Notes: generated by a model not told the origin, from the letters alone. DNA of 64,000 nt from Nymphaea colorata (GCF_008831285.2 NC_045141.1:22350742-22414741); one strand, 5' to 3'. Positions 46,501 to 60,300 are shown, counted from the stretch's first letter. Program-made: numbers and translations.

Positions 46501-49500
46501 TATATGTTTTTAAGAAAAGTAAATGATTATTCAGAGTCACTCAGGCGGTAAACAAGATGGATGGCCTTGATCAGTTTTAGTTTTTTTTTTCACCCCTCTA
46601 ATATATTAGACGGCCCCGATTCAGCCATCCAGAGATCTGTCTAATCACGACCACCCATCCATGCAATGCATCAAGCTTGCACCAAGGATCTGTGTTTGTG
46701 TGTGTTTCTTCCATAAGGCCGATGCTGCTGTGGTTTGGATCATCACGGACGTTTGGTGTGTTTTGTGATTAGGCTCTTCATGAATAATAGAATTTCTCCG
46801 GTGAAGATCAAGGAAAAGATTTGAATGATATCATAACGTATCTAACAGAGAGGCAGATGGCACTTAACAAAAGCACGTACAACCATTAATAATAAAGAAA
46901 GATTGATTCCTTCATGTCCTCTATCTGTATGCATGGACTAATACTCCTTCCAAATACGTTATGCTAGAACCTGAAAATTTTGAACTTGTATCTTTGAATA
47001 GGTCTAGTGGCTCCAGCATGATCCACGAACATCTGAATTCATATTTCCTAACTAATCAAAGGAAGCATTGTAGTCAAACGCCGATGACGTTTGACATTAA
47101 CCGATACTCATCGAATTATTTAAATGAAAATAGTTGGTATATTCTTTCTGCATGTCTGCATGAAAAGATATTGTATTCGAGAATCCCATTGAAGGGCCCC
47201 TCCGATCCTTCTTTATGAATACTTAAAAACAACCACTTGGATCCGAATCCTCCTTGCTGATTAACTCACATACTTAAATCACACGCTTACTATAGAAATA
47301 CTTCAACAAGACCCTTAATTTTTATGATACTGTCTTTGAAAAATCCGCCAAAGACCAACCTAAAAGCATCCTCTGCTGGCACTATATTGTTTTGTTAATC
47401 CACCTGCCTCTTCCGAACCCTACATTGCACTGACTGTGATGGTTGAGAGGAATCAAGCACCATGGCCATGGTTAGGTGGAAGACTGGTTCCTATCTAATG
47501 GCAGGGACTGCACCTGCTTCATGGCACATAAACTGTTCTGTTGCTCAATGCTCTGGCGGGGTTAACTGTTCATCTTTGTCGCCATTTTCTTCTGCACCAA
47601 GAAGATTCTCGTGTTCATCTGCACCAGGCATGGACCACTTTTGCATTTGGTTCGTGCATGAGAATTTGATTAGGAGGACAATCTGGCTAGAGTGAGAAAC
47701 TTTAGATGCAACAAAATGTGACGAGACTTAGTTGCATGTTTCACCCGAACACGTGTTCGGCCCTTCCCATGCTTGATTCAGGTCCTTAAAAGGGGCAAGG
47801 GTGGCCCGAACTGTTTGAATGTAGAGCTTATTCATACTTAATAAGTTTCCCTAATTTTGTAAGGACATTCATATAATTTTGCATTTTGTGGGTTTCACCT
47901 AATCCCCATGTTTATGAGGGGCTGGTTTTTTTTTATCTTCTTTGATTTTTTGTGGTAGTAAAAAAGTCTCTGTGCGGCCGTGGATGTAGGAGAATTCTGT
48001 ATCCGAGCCACGTAAATCCTTCCTTCTCTTGGTGTATTAAGAGAGAGAGAGAGAGAAGGCCTCATTCCTAACACGAACACCAATGGCGGAGGCATATGTG
48101 GCCTTGTCCGAGTAATTTGCCTATATAGACCCACATAATTAGTCGCTTGTATGTTAATACCTCATGGTGATTTGCTTATTATTAACATATTGGTTATCCA
48201 TTACAATTTGAAGTATTAGTGCCTCTTAGCCAGAAATTTTTACTGCTATATGAAACGTTTAACCTTGTTGGAGGGATAGACAGGGCATTATAATATTGTG
48301 ATTTGATGGAAAATATTCAACCACTCGCTTTGAATTAGCTTTCCCTTTTATAAGAGACTGAAATGAGGTTTGAACTCATGACCAACCATCTACTGGCAGG
48401 AAACCCGGGGTAAGCACATCGGGTTCTTCACAGAACTTGCTCCAAAACAAAATTCCATAACGGTTTGTGGATTAGATAACAAGTGGGGAAGACGCAAATG
48501 CAAAGAGTTTATGGTTGGGGACAAGTGCTTGGAAAGGAGAGGCCAAGTTCTTGGGCTTCAAGGTGGAATGATCCGGTGCATGTGCGCCATGCTCATATAA
48601 AATTACTTCTTATCGGCATTATAATAACTTAGGGGTCCGAACATGGTTCATGATAATCGAAGTTTGAGTCCACGACGAACCCACTTACCAGCCAGTGGCT
48701 CTCCTCAAATGAAAAACCCATTCTCTTCTTGTTACTGATTATATGTCAAACCTACTATGAGGTTCCATTCTTTTTCTTCATCTTCTCTTGTATCTGGTCA
48801 GCTATGCTAAGCTTGAAATGAATATTCAAACCTTGCAAACCATTTCACCTTTTCTTTTGGTCCTTCTCTCTGATGTGGATCCAACTTCTGTGTTTTGTAT
48901 TTGTGTATCTGAAACAAGAGAATTTTTTCGAACTTAATGCAATGCATCGTCGTGTACCCCAGTTTTATAAAGATGTTGTATGACCTGCATGGTTGGCCGT
49001 CGCTCGATCCTTCTGACTTTGAGGGCGCTTGGATGGGGTGGAGAATGGAGGACAACTTAATATATAGTGGATAACTTAATATATGAACTTTATATAGCCA
49101 ACATGGTAGAGAGAAAGAGAGAGGAATCAGCAATGGTCAATCGCTTGTAAAGAAAGGAATAGCTCCATGCACGGCTCGAACATCAACTATTTTGAAGATT
49201 TCTTTAAGTGTGTCCAAGGATATTTATTTTTTAAGATTTTACATCAAAAACCTCATCGTATTTAAAATGTCTCCTTTACTTTTTTCTAATTCAACTTTTG
49301 CTTTTTCTTAACTAGACAAATACATACTTAGCATTATAAAAAGTGAGGAGTAAAAACTGTTAGGTACAACAGAAAAGATTATCTTCCCTTGGACGTGAGG
49401 ATGACCTTAGATATAAATGAAAAGGGAGAGATGGTAACGGAAATTAAAGTATAAAAAATTGTAGGGATACGGTTCTCTATGAAACTAACCACATGTGTGA

Positions 49501-51488
49501 CCCCTACGTTGGAAATTAAACTTAACAATCAGCAGAAAATTTATTAGGAATTTAAAATTAACGATTCACTTTCTTCTCGTATAACATCCTAATCATACAT
49601 GAGAAAAAAAAAAGTTATTTTTGTGTCGTTTTTCATCTTTTTGGGAGCCAATATCTCATGTATATCAATAGTCACTTGAGAAAAGGCCTAGAAGAACTAA
49701 AAACCTTACTATTTATATGTTAAAGTGCATTAAAAGATAACTTAGTTTTCCTTCCCCACTAACCATCTTCAGTTAGGTTGTATAAAACTAATGACAATAG
49801 ATTGTCCAAACGCAAAAAACAAGAGCATGATGTCTGAAAACTGAAAAGCAGAAAGCTGACATTTGAAAAAATAGCCAATAAAATGAGGACTAGCATGGAA
49901 AACCTTTTATTTTTTTAAAGTTTTCGAGTCAAACTGAGAACAAGAAAAACAAAAACAAGCCCCAACACTTTGGAAAAAGATGGCGTCGTCTTACCATTTG
50001 CCCACCTTGTCATCCCTCTAAAATCAACCACTGCTGCTCTAGGGGATATAGTATAGCTGGTCAGACTTATTGGCTGGTAAAAGTAAAGTTTGATTGTTAG
50101 TTTCATTCCCGTGAGTGTTACTCTTCTGTGCTACAAATGGTAGAAGAAGTTCAATACTTTAATTGTTGAGTGTCTTGCTTCTACCCAAGTCTCCCCAAGT
50201 CTCGAAGCCACCCGATACCCCAACAGGATGAGGAAAATAGAAGGGATTTTATCCACCACCTCACCCCACCGTTTTTTTTTTTTAAGAATAAAACACTCTT
50301 TTCATTTCTACTTTGAGCAATCAGAATTGGTTGCTTGAACACTGCAACCAAGTTCGCAAATGGATTTGATCCATGATCCATCACCCACACTTACCAGAGC
50401 AAATTAGACTTCCTTAATCCAAAAGACTTTACCTTCAAGTTTTACACTAATATCAAGATCAACACTAGCTCATCAAAACCAACTCCTCTTTCACCCCCTA
50501 AGAGTGGTTCCTTTATTTTAAAGAATATGTTCATCCAAATTTCAAACCTATCTACAACTCTCTTCTTTCATATTCATCGCTTAGGTTTGGCACTGGGGGG
50601 CACTCTAGTGGTGGTGCTAGGAATTTAAATTTTTAATTCAGCGAACTAAAGATGGTTAATCTCTATCTGTTTATGTTAACAATTTCAATGAGAAACACTT
50701 GGGGCTTGGCCCCGGCTCATATACATGCAGCTCCGCGGTCACGGAAAGAGGACAGTGACCCACACAGCCAGCTGTCATATCCCGGGCTGCCGCCACGTAA
50801 TAAACATGAAAAAAGAGGTGATTCTATATGGATCCAACACAAATAACCACTTCAATTTGTTCTTGTTTGAAAATTTTGTACAACATGTAAGTGGTGCAAA
50901 GAAAAACTGTTGAAGTATAATGTGTTTCCATTAGATAATCTCAAATCATGAGGCCAATATTTTACAGTGGACTTGACAACATCTGCTTTACTTATTCTGG
51001 CCTGCACAGCACTGAACACAAATCTGTTTATGTAAATAAAAAAAGAACTATATCATGAATCAGAACTCCTTTTCTCCATGTACAAAGTTGCGGGCTGATC
51101 CTTCTGCTGATCAGTTCATCACCCCCTCTAGTTACGATGCCTCGTCCTTGCTAGTTAGATGCTTCCATCCACGAGGACGCAGCAGGTTGGCTGTGACACA
51201 TTGCAATAGAGAGAAAATAAGTTGAATCATCACCCGTGATAGGAATATATATATATATATATATATAAGAAAATTGAATGCTGATTCTCGTGTTTGAGAG
51301 TCATCTAACCATCATCGTCCTATCCAACATAATGGATGGTTAAGAGAAAAAAGTGATATGTATTTTTGCCATCTAATATTATATTATCTTATACCTTTTC
51401 TTCCTCGTTTTATTCTCTATTTAGATGAACTATGCTATGAGTGACTCTAAATAACCAACCCACTTATATATACATATAAGTCTTGCAC

Positions 51489-52597
51489 TTACTTGAAAAG
51501 CTCTGTCCAGCAGTCACTGGATTGAACATCGAAATTGAGTTCTCCCCAAGAGTCGAAATTTGTCATCGTTGTCCCCATCGTTGTCGTTGTTGCAGTTGAG
51601 GAATTGGTGGACATTTCAGATGGGTTCAACTGGTCTTGGGTTTGGTTGGGATTGGCATAAGTAGGTGGGGATGAAGCCGGAGTGTCTAGCGAAGGAATAT
51701 ATCCGTTCCCATTGTCTCCATACACATGATTCTGCTGGTAGGCACACGGAATTTCTGCGTTTTTCAGATTACAGAAACTTGGGTTCACTTGGATCTGCTC
51801 CATGGGGAGATCAGCGTAGGACTGCAGGTTTTCAAGTTGGTAGTTTTGCAGAATTGGTGGCTGCTCATTGAGCCCGAGGGGCAGGGAACAGGATTTGGCA
51901 TTGATCACGGCCTGAAGGAGGTTTTGCAGGTAGTAAATTCCGGCGAGTTGCGCCGCGTCTGTCTGTAATCTGAGACTCTGATCAAGTGAAGGCAAACTTG
52001 TTAGCATGCTTAGGTCTAGTCTTGGCTTGTGGGTAACTGGATCGATCCCCATCTGGATGAGTTTCTTCTTCAGGTGGGTGTTCCAGTGATTCTTGATTTC
52101 ATTGTCCGTCCGCCCTGGTAAGTGCGTCGCAATTGTAGACCACCTAGAGAACACAGAAAGGAAATAAGTTTTTCCGGCGAACACGAAGTGAAACTGAATT
52201 ATTTCTCGTAACATACATATTTTCTCACAAACAGGTAAAAATTAAGCTTAAAACTTGCTCACAAGAGATTGGCATGCAACTTTTCTTTGGACAATGTGAA
52301 ATCTCATTTACTGAGGAGAGGTAGAAGTAATTACTTGTTCCCCAGGACAGAGTGAAGATGCAAAATGGTCTGCTCCTCATCAAGAGTAAAATTTCCCCTC
52401 TTGATGTCCGGCCTCAAGTAGTTGGTCCATCTCAGCCTGCAACTCTTGCCGCACCGGTTGAGCCCGGCAAGCTTCGGGAGAGCCCTCCAACTTCCATGGC
52501 CGTGCTTTTGGATGTAGTCCACAAGCTTCTGGTCTTCCTCAGGGGTCCATGGTCCTTTCTTGAGTCCATTTTCATCACAGCATGGAGATCTCCCCAT
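51489..52597 (-). CDS. R2R3-MYB transcription factor
   Basis: This is a nuclear DNA-binding regulator. Two exons (52597-52335, 52143-51489) give 305 aa. It starts [21 protein letters not shown]2 (about 14-64) has regularly spaced Trp in [14 protein letters not shown] and LRWTNYL. R3 (about 67-115) includes [20 protein letters not shown] with Ile replacing the first Trp, as usual. The subgroup resembles S24/S10 (MYB39, 53, 92, 93, 9, 107), judging from the [17 protein letters not shown] extension and a Leu-rich [15 protein letters not shown] helix. Those factors promote suberin formation and act in roots, so that role is likely but not shown here. The C-terminus is Asn/Ser/Thr-rich and ends DCWTELFK, an activation-domain-like tail. 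The usual first MYB intron is absent: exon 1 (263 bases) equals the two normal first exons fused. The second intron at GNK|W is kept. Confidence 0.93.
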
Positions 52598-52768
52598 TTT
52601 ACCTGCAAACAGAAAGACGAAGATACGAAAACCTAAGTATGATCTCCCTTAGCTTTCAAAGGAAGAAGATGGTGGTGATGAAGAACGTTACCTAGTAGCC
52701 AAGATAGACTAAGATGAAGCTCTGCTTCAGAAACACGAAAAACAAGTTGTGCTCTGGCGTTAGATGAA

Positions 52769-52784
52769 GATATATATATACACA
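52769..52784 (-). promoter_or_regulatory. TATA-box candidate of the MYB gene
   Basis: The minus strand reads GTATATATATATCTTC about 175-185 bases before the MYB start codon. That is a reasonable distance for a core promoter with a leader of about 150 bases. Confidence 0.4.
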
Positions 52785-55490
52785 GAGACTTCCAAGTTGT
52801 GGAAGAAGTTGACGTGCACTGTAAGGCTTTTTTTTTGTTTTTGTTAGTGTTGTTTAAAATCATGAGCTCCAAAAGGATGCCCCATTTGTTTAATCACAAT
52901 GTAGGAAAAGCACACTTGATTTATTTAATCACTCGCAAGTTCCATACTGTCCCTCATATTTTAATTGAAGTCCTAAAGGAGAAACCCTAATTAATCCTCT
53001 CTGTAATGGCAAGGTGGCTTCCAATTTTGCAACAGGATATCTACCTACTCTGCCTTGATGAAGATGAAATTATAAAAAAAAGAAAAGGAAAACAAAGGAC
53101 ACATTTTTGACTTCGGACGTTTACATACGTGGTTTGACTATATATTTCCTGTTTTTTTTTTTAAATAATTTTTGCATGAAATGAATAATATTATGTGGCG
53201 CAAGTTGGTTTGGAGGGCTTCCTAACTCGTAGACTAGGTTCGGGGTTTATCTCCTGGATAAGAATAGACACTCGATGCTACACTTAACATTGGGTTAAAG
53301 AGAAAAAAAACACCACGGAAAACATCTACTTATAAAGGTTCCGAAGAGAATGAGTCTAGACTGACTAGGGCTGCTTGGGTTTGGATCAATCAGATATATA
53401 GGCAGCTTTCGTCACATTATATATATATATATATATATATACCATGGTCTACCCAACCTATAAACGTAGAACTTTACTTGAGGTGTTGGCAAACCAGAAT
53501 CTCAAATTAACAACGCAATTGTCTTAAGAAATAAACAATGGTAAAGAGTGAATGAACAAAATTACCTAACCCATTTTTATCCGGTTCTTTTTTGCCCTTC
53601 TGATGAAAGCTGGGGGGGAGTAGAGAGGAGAAGGGTGAGGATGCCATCACTAGCTGCACTGTTGCTGCCTTCTGGCTAATAAAGCCCCGAAGGTCCTCCA
53701 TGACAATTCATCCAACCAAGACAAGTAGCGGAGCCGCATAGAGGCTGATGTGGGCATTTGCCACCCCAGCTTTGATATAGTTGCTTCAAATATTCATGTA
53801 CACGGATGCCCCTTAAGAAATGAAAAATTTCTGAAATAATGTTTCTTAGCCAAAAATAAAAATTTCGAACTCCCCCACTGGCCAAGACTGACAGACTTAA
53901 CTGTTTAACCTGATGAATCCAACCTACCTCATTTTGCTCTTGGTGTGACAAGAAAGGGTTACATATGAATCATGACGCAATGTTGTAATTAAGTATATGG
54001 GAGCACCATTTGGTAGCTTGGAAGTTGTAAATTTTACAAGCCATTTCATTGTAGGAGATGTATTTTTCTTGGGCAACTTGTTTCTTTGTATATTGGTCTT
54101 CGGGTTGAAGAGTTCGAGATGATTTAGTAACATCCAATTTTAGAGACGAGATCTCAGTGATCCACCTTGTACTTAAACTGCTAGAATTCGGCACCCAATA
54201 GGGTTATAAACCAAAATGTAAGGCAATAGCGAGCTAGACCTATTACATATGGACAATATTCATAATTGCAATTCTTTTATAAATATGAAAAGCTTGTTTA
54301 TTTAACACCATCTCAACAGGCTATATTACTTGGTAAACCAATTGGTAATCAACTGACTAAATCAAGCAATCTAAATGTGTGTAATCTTTTTTTATTTTTG
54401 CAGTTTGTTCTTGTACTTAGGGGACTTCTTGTCTTCAAATTTTTCTATGAATTCTTATTTTATCGGCTAAATGTATGTAATCTTTTAATAAGTTCTCTTA
54501 TCTCTGTAGAAATTATGCCATAACAGAGTCAGACAAGTTGACACCTGCACCCAATATCTTACTTGTTCAGTACCATGGGCTGGATGTGCTTAGCACCACT
54601 TAGTTTAACTCCCATTTGACCTTATATGATAGTGAGAGAGACGGAGAGATTATTATTACTATTATCTTTTGCTGTCTCAATCTTAGATAGTTTATGGAAT
54701 CATTGACAAGGCAGTGTGGTCTACAAAAGTCCATAATGGGAGGTATGAACCAGAGCAATTGTCAACGAGGCTGGTAGTAAAATAGAGGCATGCATCTCTC
54801 TCTCTCTCTTCGACGTCTCAAGTTATGTGGGCTTCGAGATCTACTGCTCCGGTCGAGTACTTGAAAAGAAAAGAAGAGACAAAAAAGGTGGTAGGTCCCA
54901 ACAGATGCACATGTGGGCTTGTGTTGGCAATTGTCGGCACGAATGTCTCTTGTAAAAAATTAACTATTTACATACTAAAGCCCCATTTTTACTTAGTTAT
55001 TTATTTATTTATATATAAATGCACTTCTCTCCTTTTTTTTTTTTTTTTTGAAAGGGTTTCTGGCAACCACTAGAAGAATGAGTTAAAAAAAAAAGGGCGA
55101 TCATGCTCGACCCGAGCACCGAAATTGGTGTGAAGCGAAAAAGAGAACGGTGCATCCTTAGATGCAGCCAAAGCGTCCCTTTGCTCATCACCTCACCCAC
55201 ACAAACGCCCTCCTTTCTCCCGCTTTTTACCATGTCTACCCACCTTGCAAAAATAAGTTTTGCTGCACCACGTGTCATCACCCTATTTGGGCACAAATTC
55301 TCACCACACACGTTTCATCTCTTTCTCTCTCTAGACATCTCTCTCTCTAGACAGGACACGCAAAATCTTCTCCTTCCACCAACCCTAACTCCCTCCCCTA
55401 ACAAATTTTTCAGACACACGTAACGGTCAAACTTGTTTTCAGCTGCTCCTCCATTGCATTTCTATGCAAATTTATTCACATGAGGCTCTT
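52785..55490. other. MYB upstream region, no gene seen
   Basis: AT-rich sequence upstream of the MYB gene. It contains an (AT)n tract at 53418-53441, a possible dispersed repeat at 53727-53880 (GTAGCGGAGCCGCAT start), another piece near 54900-54965 and a poly(T) tract at about 55033-55050. The open frame on the plus strand at 55103-55423 is pyrimidine-rich low-complexity sequence without a recognisable domain. Confidence 0.5.
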
Positions 55491-55504
55491 TGATCGATCA
55501 CGTC

Positions 55505-55572
<68 letters not shown>

Positions 55573-55660
55573 ACCACTATAGAAGATAGTGAAATTGATC
55601 GATCACGTCATCTTATATATATATATATATATATAAGACCACTATAGAAGATAGTGAAAC
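55491..55660. repeat. duplicated block around (AT)n tracts
   Basis: The block TGATCGATCACGTCATCTT, then (TA)n, then AGACCACTATAGAAGATAG occurs twice, at 55491-55594 and 55595-55660. The copies differ mainly in AT tract length (about 60 and 20 bases). ACGTCA is a typical bZIP-binding core. Confidence 0.88.
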
Positions 55661-56895
55661 ATCTTCTATTCTGATATGGGGACCCGTACTGACCAATGGG
55701 GTTAGGTTAGGCTTCACATATGTGCGTTCAGAACTTAGGTCAGGCTTAACATATCTATCTGGGTCTGTTTAGATCTGGGCCTGAAATGAAAGTGCTGGAC
55801 TTAATGGAGTAGTACTGCAACGCATGACCTAAGGAGCCCTTTCCTTTCCAACCTCCCCATCGTCTTCTCTGCATCTTAGCTACTGCTCTAACCATGCAAG
55901 CAACCCAACTTTTGTTTCTCCAGATACCCATCCTTCCAACTCGAAATGGGTAGGATAGGGACAGCTACAGCGACCCGATTCGATAACTCATTGCTAGTGT
56001 CACTAGATCAAGCGCCGCATTCAAATCACCAAACACGATTAGTCCCGGTCCATATAACCGAGCTAGAAATTTTTGGTTGAGGGACACTAATAACCGGTAA
56101 CTGTCGGAAAATTTTACCCATGCAAGCCCACATGTGGTCTTCCCTTGAGTGGTGCTACAAATCTTATGATGATGTTGTGATCCTAAGAGGAAATTTACTG
56201 GGCACTAGCATTTTTAGTTGATTATAACTGACGTTCATTAATAAATTAATTAGATATGGTCCTCCTAATAAGCAAACAACTTGCTGGCATAATTAGCCAA
56301 GATTTTAGTTTATCATGACTTGCATGCAGTAAGATGGAAGCAAGAAAATGTCTCGATCTGTAATTAGTTAGGAGAGGTGACCAAACAATGTGTTCAAAAA
56401 TGTGTTTTTCCAACGGCCCCCAAATATCCGCACCAATTGGTCATGGCCTGAGCTAGATAGAGAAAGCTTGACTATCTGTGACGTATGCCATTCCCCCAGC
56501 AAAATCCTGGATCCAAAATAAACCTTGTTCTGCAATGGAGAAAGTAAGGCCCATAAAAAGGACTGCCGATTTGACTTGATGTGAATCTAACTGTTGTAGT
56601 TTCAGGATGAATTTCAAGATTTGGAAGAATCGATCTGCTCCTTTATTTTAATGGTGTTTTAGGTGAAGAGTGGAAAATAAAATAAAAAAAAATCCAGAGG
56701 CCGTTTCTTTTTTATATGTTCATAGTTCTTGAGCATATTCATTTTGATATTATCATATGAAAATCATGTTGTTGCTCCTAATCCCTCAAGAAACGCCACC
56801 AAACTGTACATGTACTTTCCACGGTTGCTTAAAATATGAAGAAACCTTGCTAGTGGCTCAATTTGCAAGATCAATAGGTCATCAACATATTTTTA
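55661..56895. other. intergenic, no gene seen
   Basis: AT-rich sequence with no recognisable coding region or RNA gene. A plus-strand frame at 56757-57110 overlaps the following tandem duplication and is not conserved between its copies. Confidence 0.5.
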
Positions 56896-57375
56896 TTGCA
56901 AATGTTTTGTCTATGGGCCTCCCTGCTGCAGCAGCGGCCGGGTTTTTACTTCTGGAAAAAGTTACCATCTGTTTGGAAGATCAGAATAAAAGCAATTACA
57001 GCAAATTAATACCAATTTATTTGCAGTCACACATACATTGTCTTCTAACTTTTCAAAATATAGCACATTTCAAACATATATATATGAAACCTAGTTGTGC
57101 AAGCAATTAAACCAAATGTTTATCTATGGACACTGCAGCAGCGGTTGGATTTTTAGTTCTGGAAGAAGTTATCTGCTGTTTGGAAAATCAGAATAAAAGC
57201 AACTACAACATTCAAAAATTTATTCTGGAGCCGTTTGAACTCCTCAACTCCACTAGGTTATGCAGTCATATGTACATTGTCTTCTAAATTTGCAAAAAAA
57301 AAAAAAAAACATATTTCAAGTAGAATGTGTGTGCGTGTGTGTGTGAAAGGTAGTTAGGCAAGCAATTAATGATAT
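56896..57375. repeat. diverged tandem duplication of about 215-260 bp
   Basis: The first copy (about 56896-57108) and the second (about 57112-57372) share, in order, GCAGCAGCGG, TTTTTAGTTCTGGAA-like, TGTTTGGAAGATCAGAATAAAAGCAA-like, ACATTGTCTTCTAA and AAGCAATTAA. The second copy has gained an A16 tract and a GT microsatellite. Confidence 0.82.
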
Positions 57376-60300
57376 TGATTGAAGGTTTGATTATCAAGCC
57401 AATTAAAGACTTTCCCACCCAGATTAAATATGATCTAGAAGATCAGATATTTGAAATATTTACTTTATATATTATTGGTCGTCTACACATATAGTGGCAA
57501 AGATAGATACTCTAACATTTTGGTGGATGATATGTGAGTGATGAGATCAAGGAAGTCATCAAGAGAAATATTAGGTTGGCAGTGCTGTTCATATTGCAGC
57601 CGACTGCCCTCCTTTTTGATTTCCAACGACCCAATTCCATGCACATTGACAATATTACTTGGGGAAGACATTATATATGTATGACTTGTTTATGAATATG
57701 CAATAAATTTTGACATGACAAATTGAATATGGTTCAAAGTCAAGGGACCTTAATCATATAGTTACACACCGTCGAGTGGGCAACTACTTACTTTCATTAT
57801 ATTATACCAGCGCAGCCAAGTTCCTCAATTTAGAGTTGGTTGTTCCGTTTTTAGGAGAACAAGTATCAGAATTTAATATCAATATTTTAATCCAATTTGA
57901 GAAGCGAATAAAATTTTGGTTCCAAGATAAAATGGTAATTAAAAAGTTAAAGATTTACCTGGTTTCTTCATCAACTTTTAATAGGCGGTCGGTCACTAGT
58001 TCAAATCTCAAAGGCATTAGGCAGGACAAGCCAAGATAGAGGGGATCATGCCAGGACAATGTAAACACAGAGGGGAAAGGAAATGCTTTTCGAGTTTCCA
58101 GAGTAAATAAGTCTCTTAATCCGGGTGGTTTTTTGCCCCAAGTAATGTCCAAAAGAAAAAGCCACTATTGGTCCAATGAAATTTATGGCAATTAAGGAGT
58201 AGCATTAAGAGATGAGACTATCTCTTTTTTTTGGGTCTTAGTGTAGCACCACACTTTGAGAAGTTTAGTTCCTTAATAAAAATTATGAGAGAATTTAAAG
58301 GGTTTACAAAAAGAGTTGTTAAAATAGTTAGTTGTCGAGTTTTCTATTCTTTTTCAGGTTGAAAAGAAAGCTGCTAAGTAGTGGATTGAGATCCGTCAAA
58401 CAAAGGGTCTGAAGCCAGTGCATGAATAGGTTGGATCATTTTACTCAGGGTCTTAATGAAGAGTTTGTAAAGAGTTCCCCATCAGTTCTAGGTGAGCATG
58501 GTTTTTTCACATTTAGTAAAAAACTGAAGCTTTCACCCAACCCCTTATCTCCTACGATACCGGAGAAGTTTTTTATTATTAAAAAATAGCAGTCTTCTTC
58601 TCACTCATTGGGTGCACAAAAATAACTCACGGTAAAAAGCATTCCCTAATATATATGTATATAATTTTCACATGGGAGGAAGTTCTTGAGGATAGAGCCC
58701 GCAATGGAGTAACAACATTTAATATTGTGAGCACAAAGTCTCAATAATTTGTTCCAATTTAAAAAGGGGGATTCATTTTTTATGGCAAAGAAATTCATTT
58801 GACACCTGCGCCAGGATGAACATCAGCATAGCGAGCAGGTCAACCAGAATAGTTTAAGTGGAGTATGTCAAATCCCTCTTGCCATATGTCGTCCAAGCTT
58901 ACATCATTTGCCATAATTACAAGGCTTGCTTTTAACTAACCCTCACAGTAAAAACTAAAGAAAAGCAAACAATGTAGACAGAGGACCAAGCCTCAAGAAA
59001 CCTAGAGAAAAGGTTCTGCACCAAAGTTCCAAAAATTGGTTATGAGATTGCTTCCTCAAATTGGGTTCCTTGACCTCAGGCCCAACATGATCACTTAGTG
59101 TTTGTACCATATTTTCTTCCTTGCCAAACTTCTTTTTCCTTTCTATTTTTCAATACTTAACCTAACTAGCTTTTCTATAATTTCTTTTTCTTTTCTTTTT
59201 TCCCAGCCTGAAATCTAGGGCTTTTTCTATCCAGATTTGTCTTTTCTGCCAAATACTGAATTTCCTAGTCTGGCCTGATGTGCGGCTACTTATTTAACTG
59301 GTTTTCCTTTACCTAGACTTAGATTCTCTTTGACTAGAGATGAACTCTAACTAGCAGTTTTCTCCTCCTTTTTTTTTTCTTCTTGCTTGTTTTGCAATCT
59401 AAGCTCACCATATTCGTGTATCGCACCTCATTCAGGTTTCAATGCAACCCAAAACCCTCAAAGTAGAGTTGTGAAGGTGGTTTGAGGCTTCTTAGAGCAG
59501 TGGATTGTTGACTACATCTCAATTTAAGTTCTATATTTCAAAAAACAAAAGAAAGAAAAAAGCGAACCAAGTTTTTGAGTTTTTTCTCTCTCTCTCTTAT
59601 TTCTGTCTGCCATCTCGTACCTCAACGAGTTCCAAGTTGCAAGAAAAGATTTAGTTCTTTTAATGAGGTACAAGTGTGGGCTTGACAACTTCCATCCTTG
59701 GGGAGGACTCTGCATAGGAAAACTCCTTTTTAATTTTTTCAGAGACCTCCATTGACGAAATGCTTCGACCTGTTGGAATAAAGAAACAACGACGATAAGG
59801 GAAGGGATGACGTCCAAGGTTCTGCATGGGAAGACCCCTCAGCTTATCTCACCACCATGCACCTTCTCTCTCGATTTCTTGCTCATTACTCATGCCGCAG
59901 CTACTTCACCTACCTCAATACTCCACTGTACCTTCCTTCCTTCCATGTCCTCCTCTCCTCTCCTTTCCCCCTTTTCTTTTTTCCAACCAAGAATTCTTTT
60001 TATAACGCAATGAGAAGACTGCCATTATCTTTTAACTTGCAGCATTTATTAAAACCAGTAGCGCGAACCCACAAAAATGACGCTCCCCTTGTTCTCAAAA
60101 CCTTCTTCGTCGTTGACATTCATACACCACGTGGATCTCTCCCTGCTTCAGCTTGATTCCGTTCCCATTCTTTGTTTCTGCCATTATTGAATCAGAGGCA
60201 TTCTTGGAATGGACTTAACAAGAACAAAGTTAAAGGTGAGAACGGATGGAAGCGATGGAGAGAAGACAAAGCGCACGTACGTGATTCGGTACCAAGACCC

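Larger units (their letters stand above)
41166..51488. other. 10-kb gene-free region
   Basis: This stretch contains the ABCB promoter (next to 41166) and then AT-rich DNA in which I find no gene. Small open frames, for example 47462-47695, have no recognisable domain. It holds AC and GT microsatellites (about 42127-42148, 45280-45305, 46180-46226), a 43-bp tandem duplication at 43421-43506 and scattered TGTGGGCAATTGCCCACA-like repeat pieces. The MYB 3' flank lies near 51488, with an (AT)n tract at 51246-51267. Confidence 0.5.

Noticed and set aside
47462..47695. 77-codon plus-strand frame
   Set aside because: Ser/Ala-rich with no family resemblance and no neighbouring exon.
55003..55050. poly(T) tract that might mark another SINE
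   Set aside because: No A or B box and no target-site duplication found next to it.
59524..60156. overlapping small frames on both strands
   Set aside because: No recognisable motifs; pyrimidine-rich DNA readily gives such open frames.
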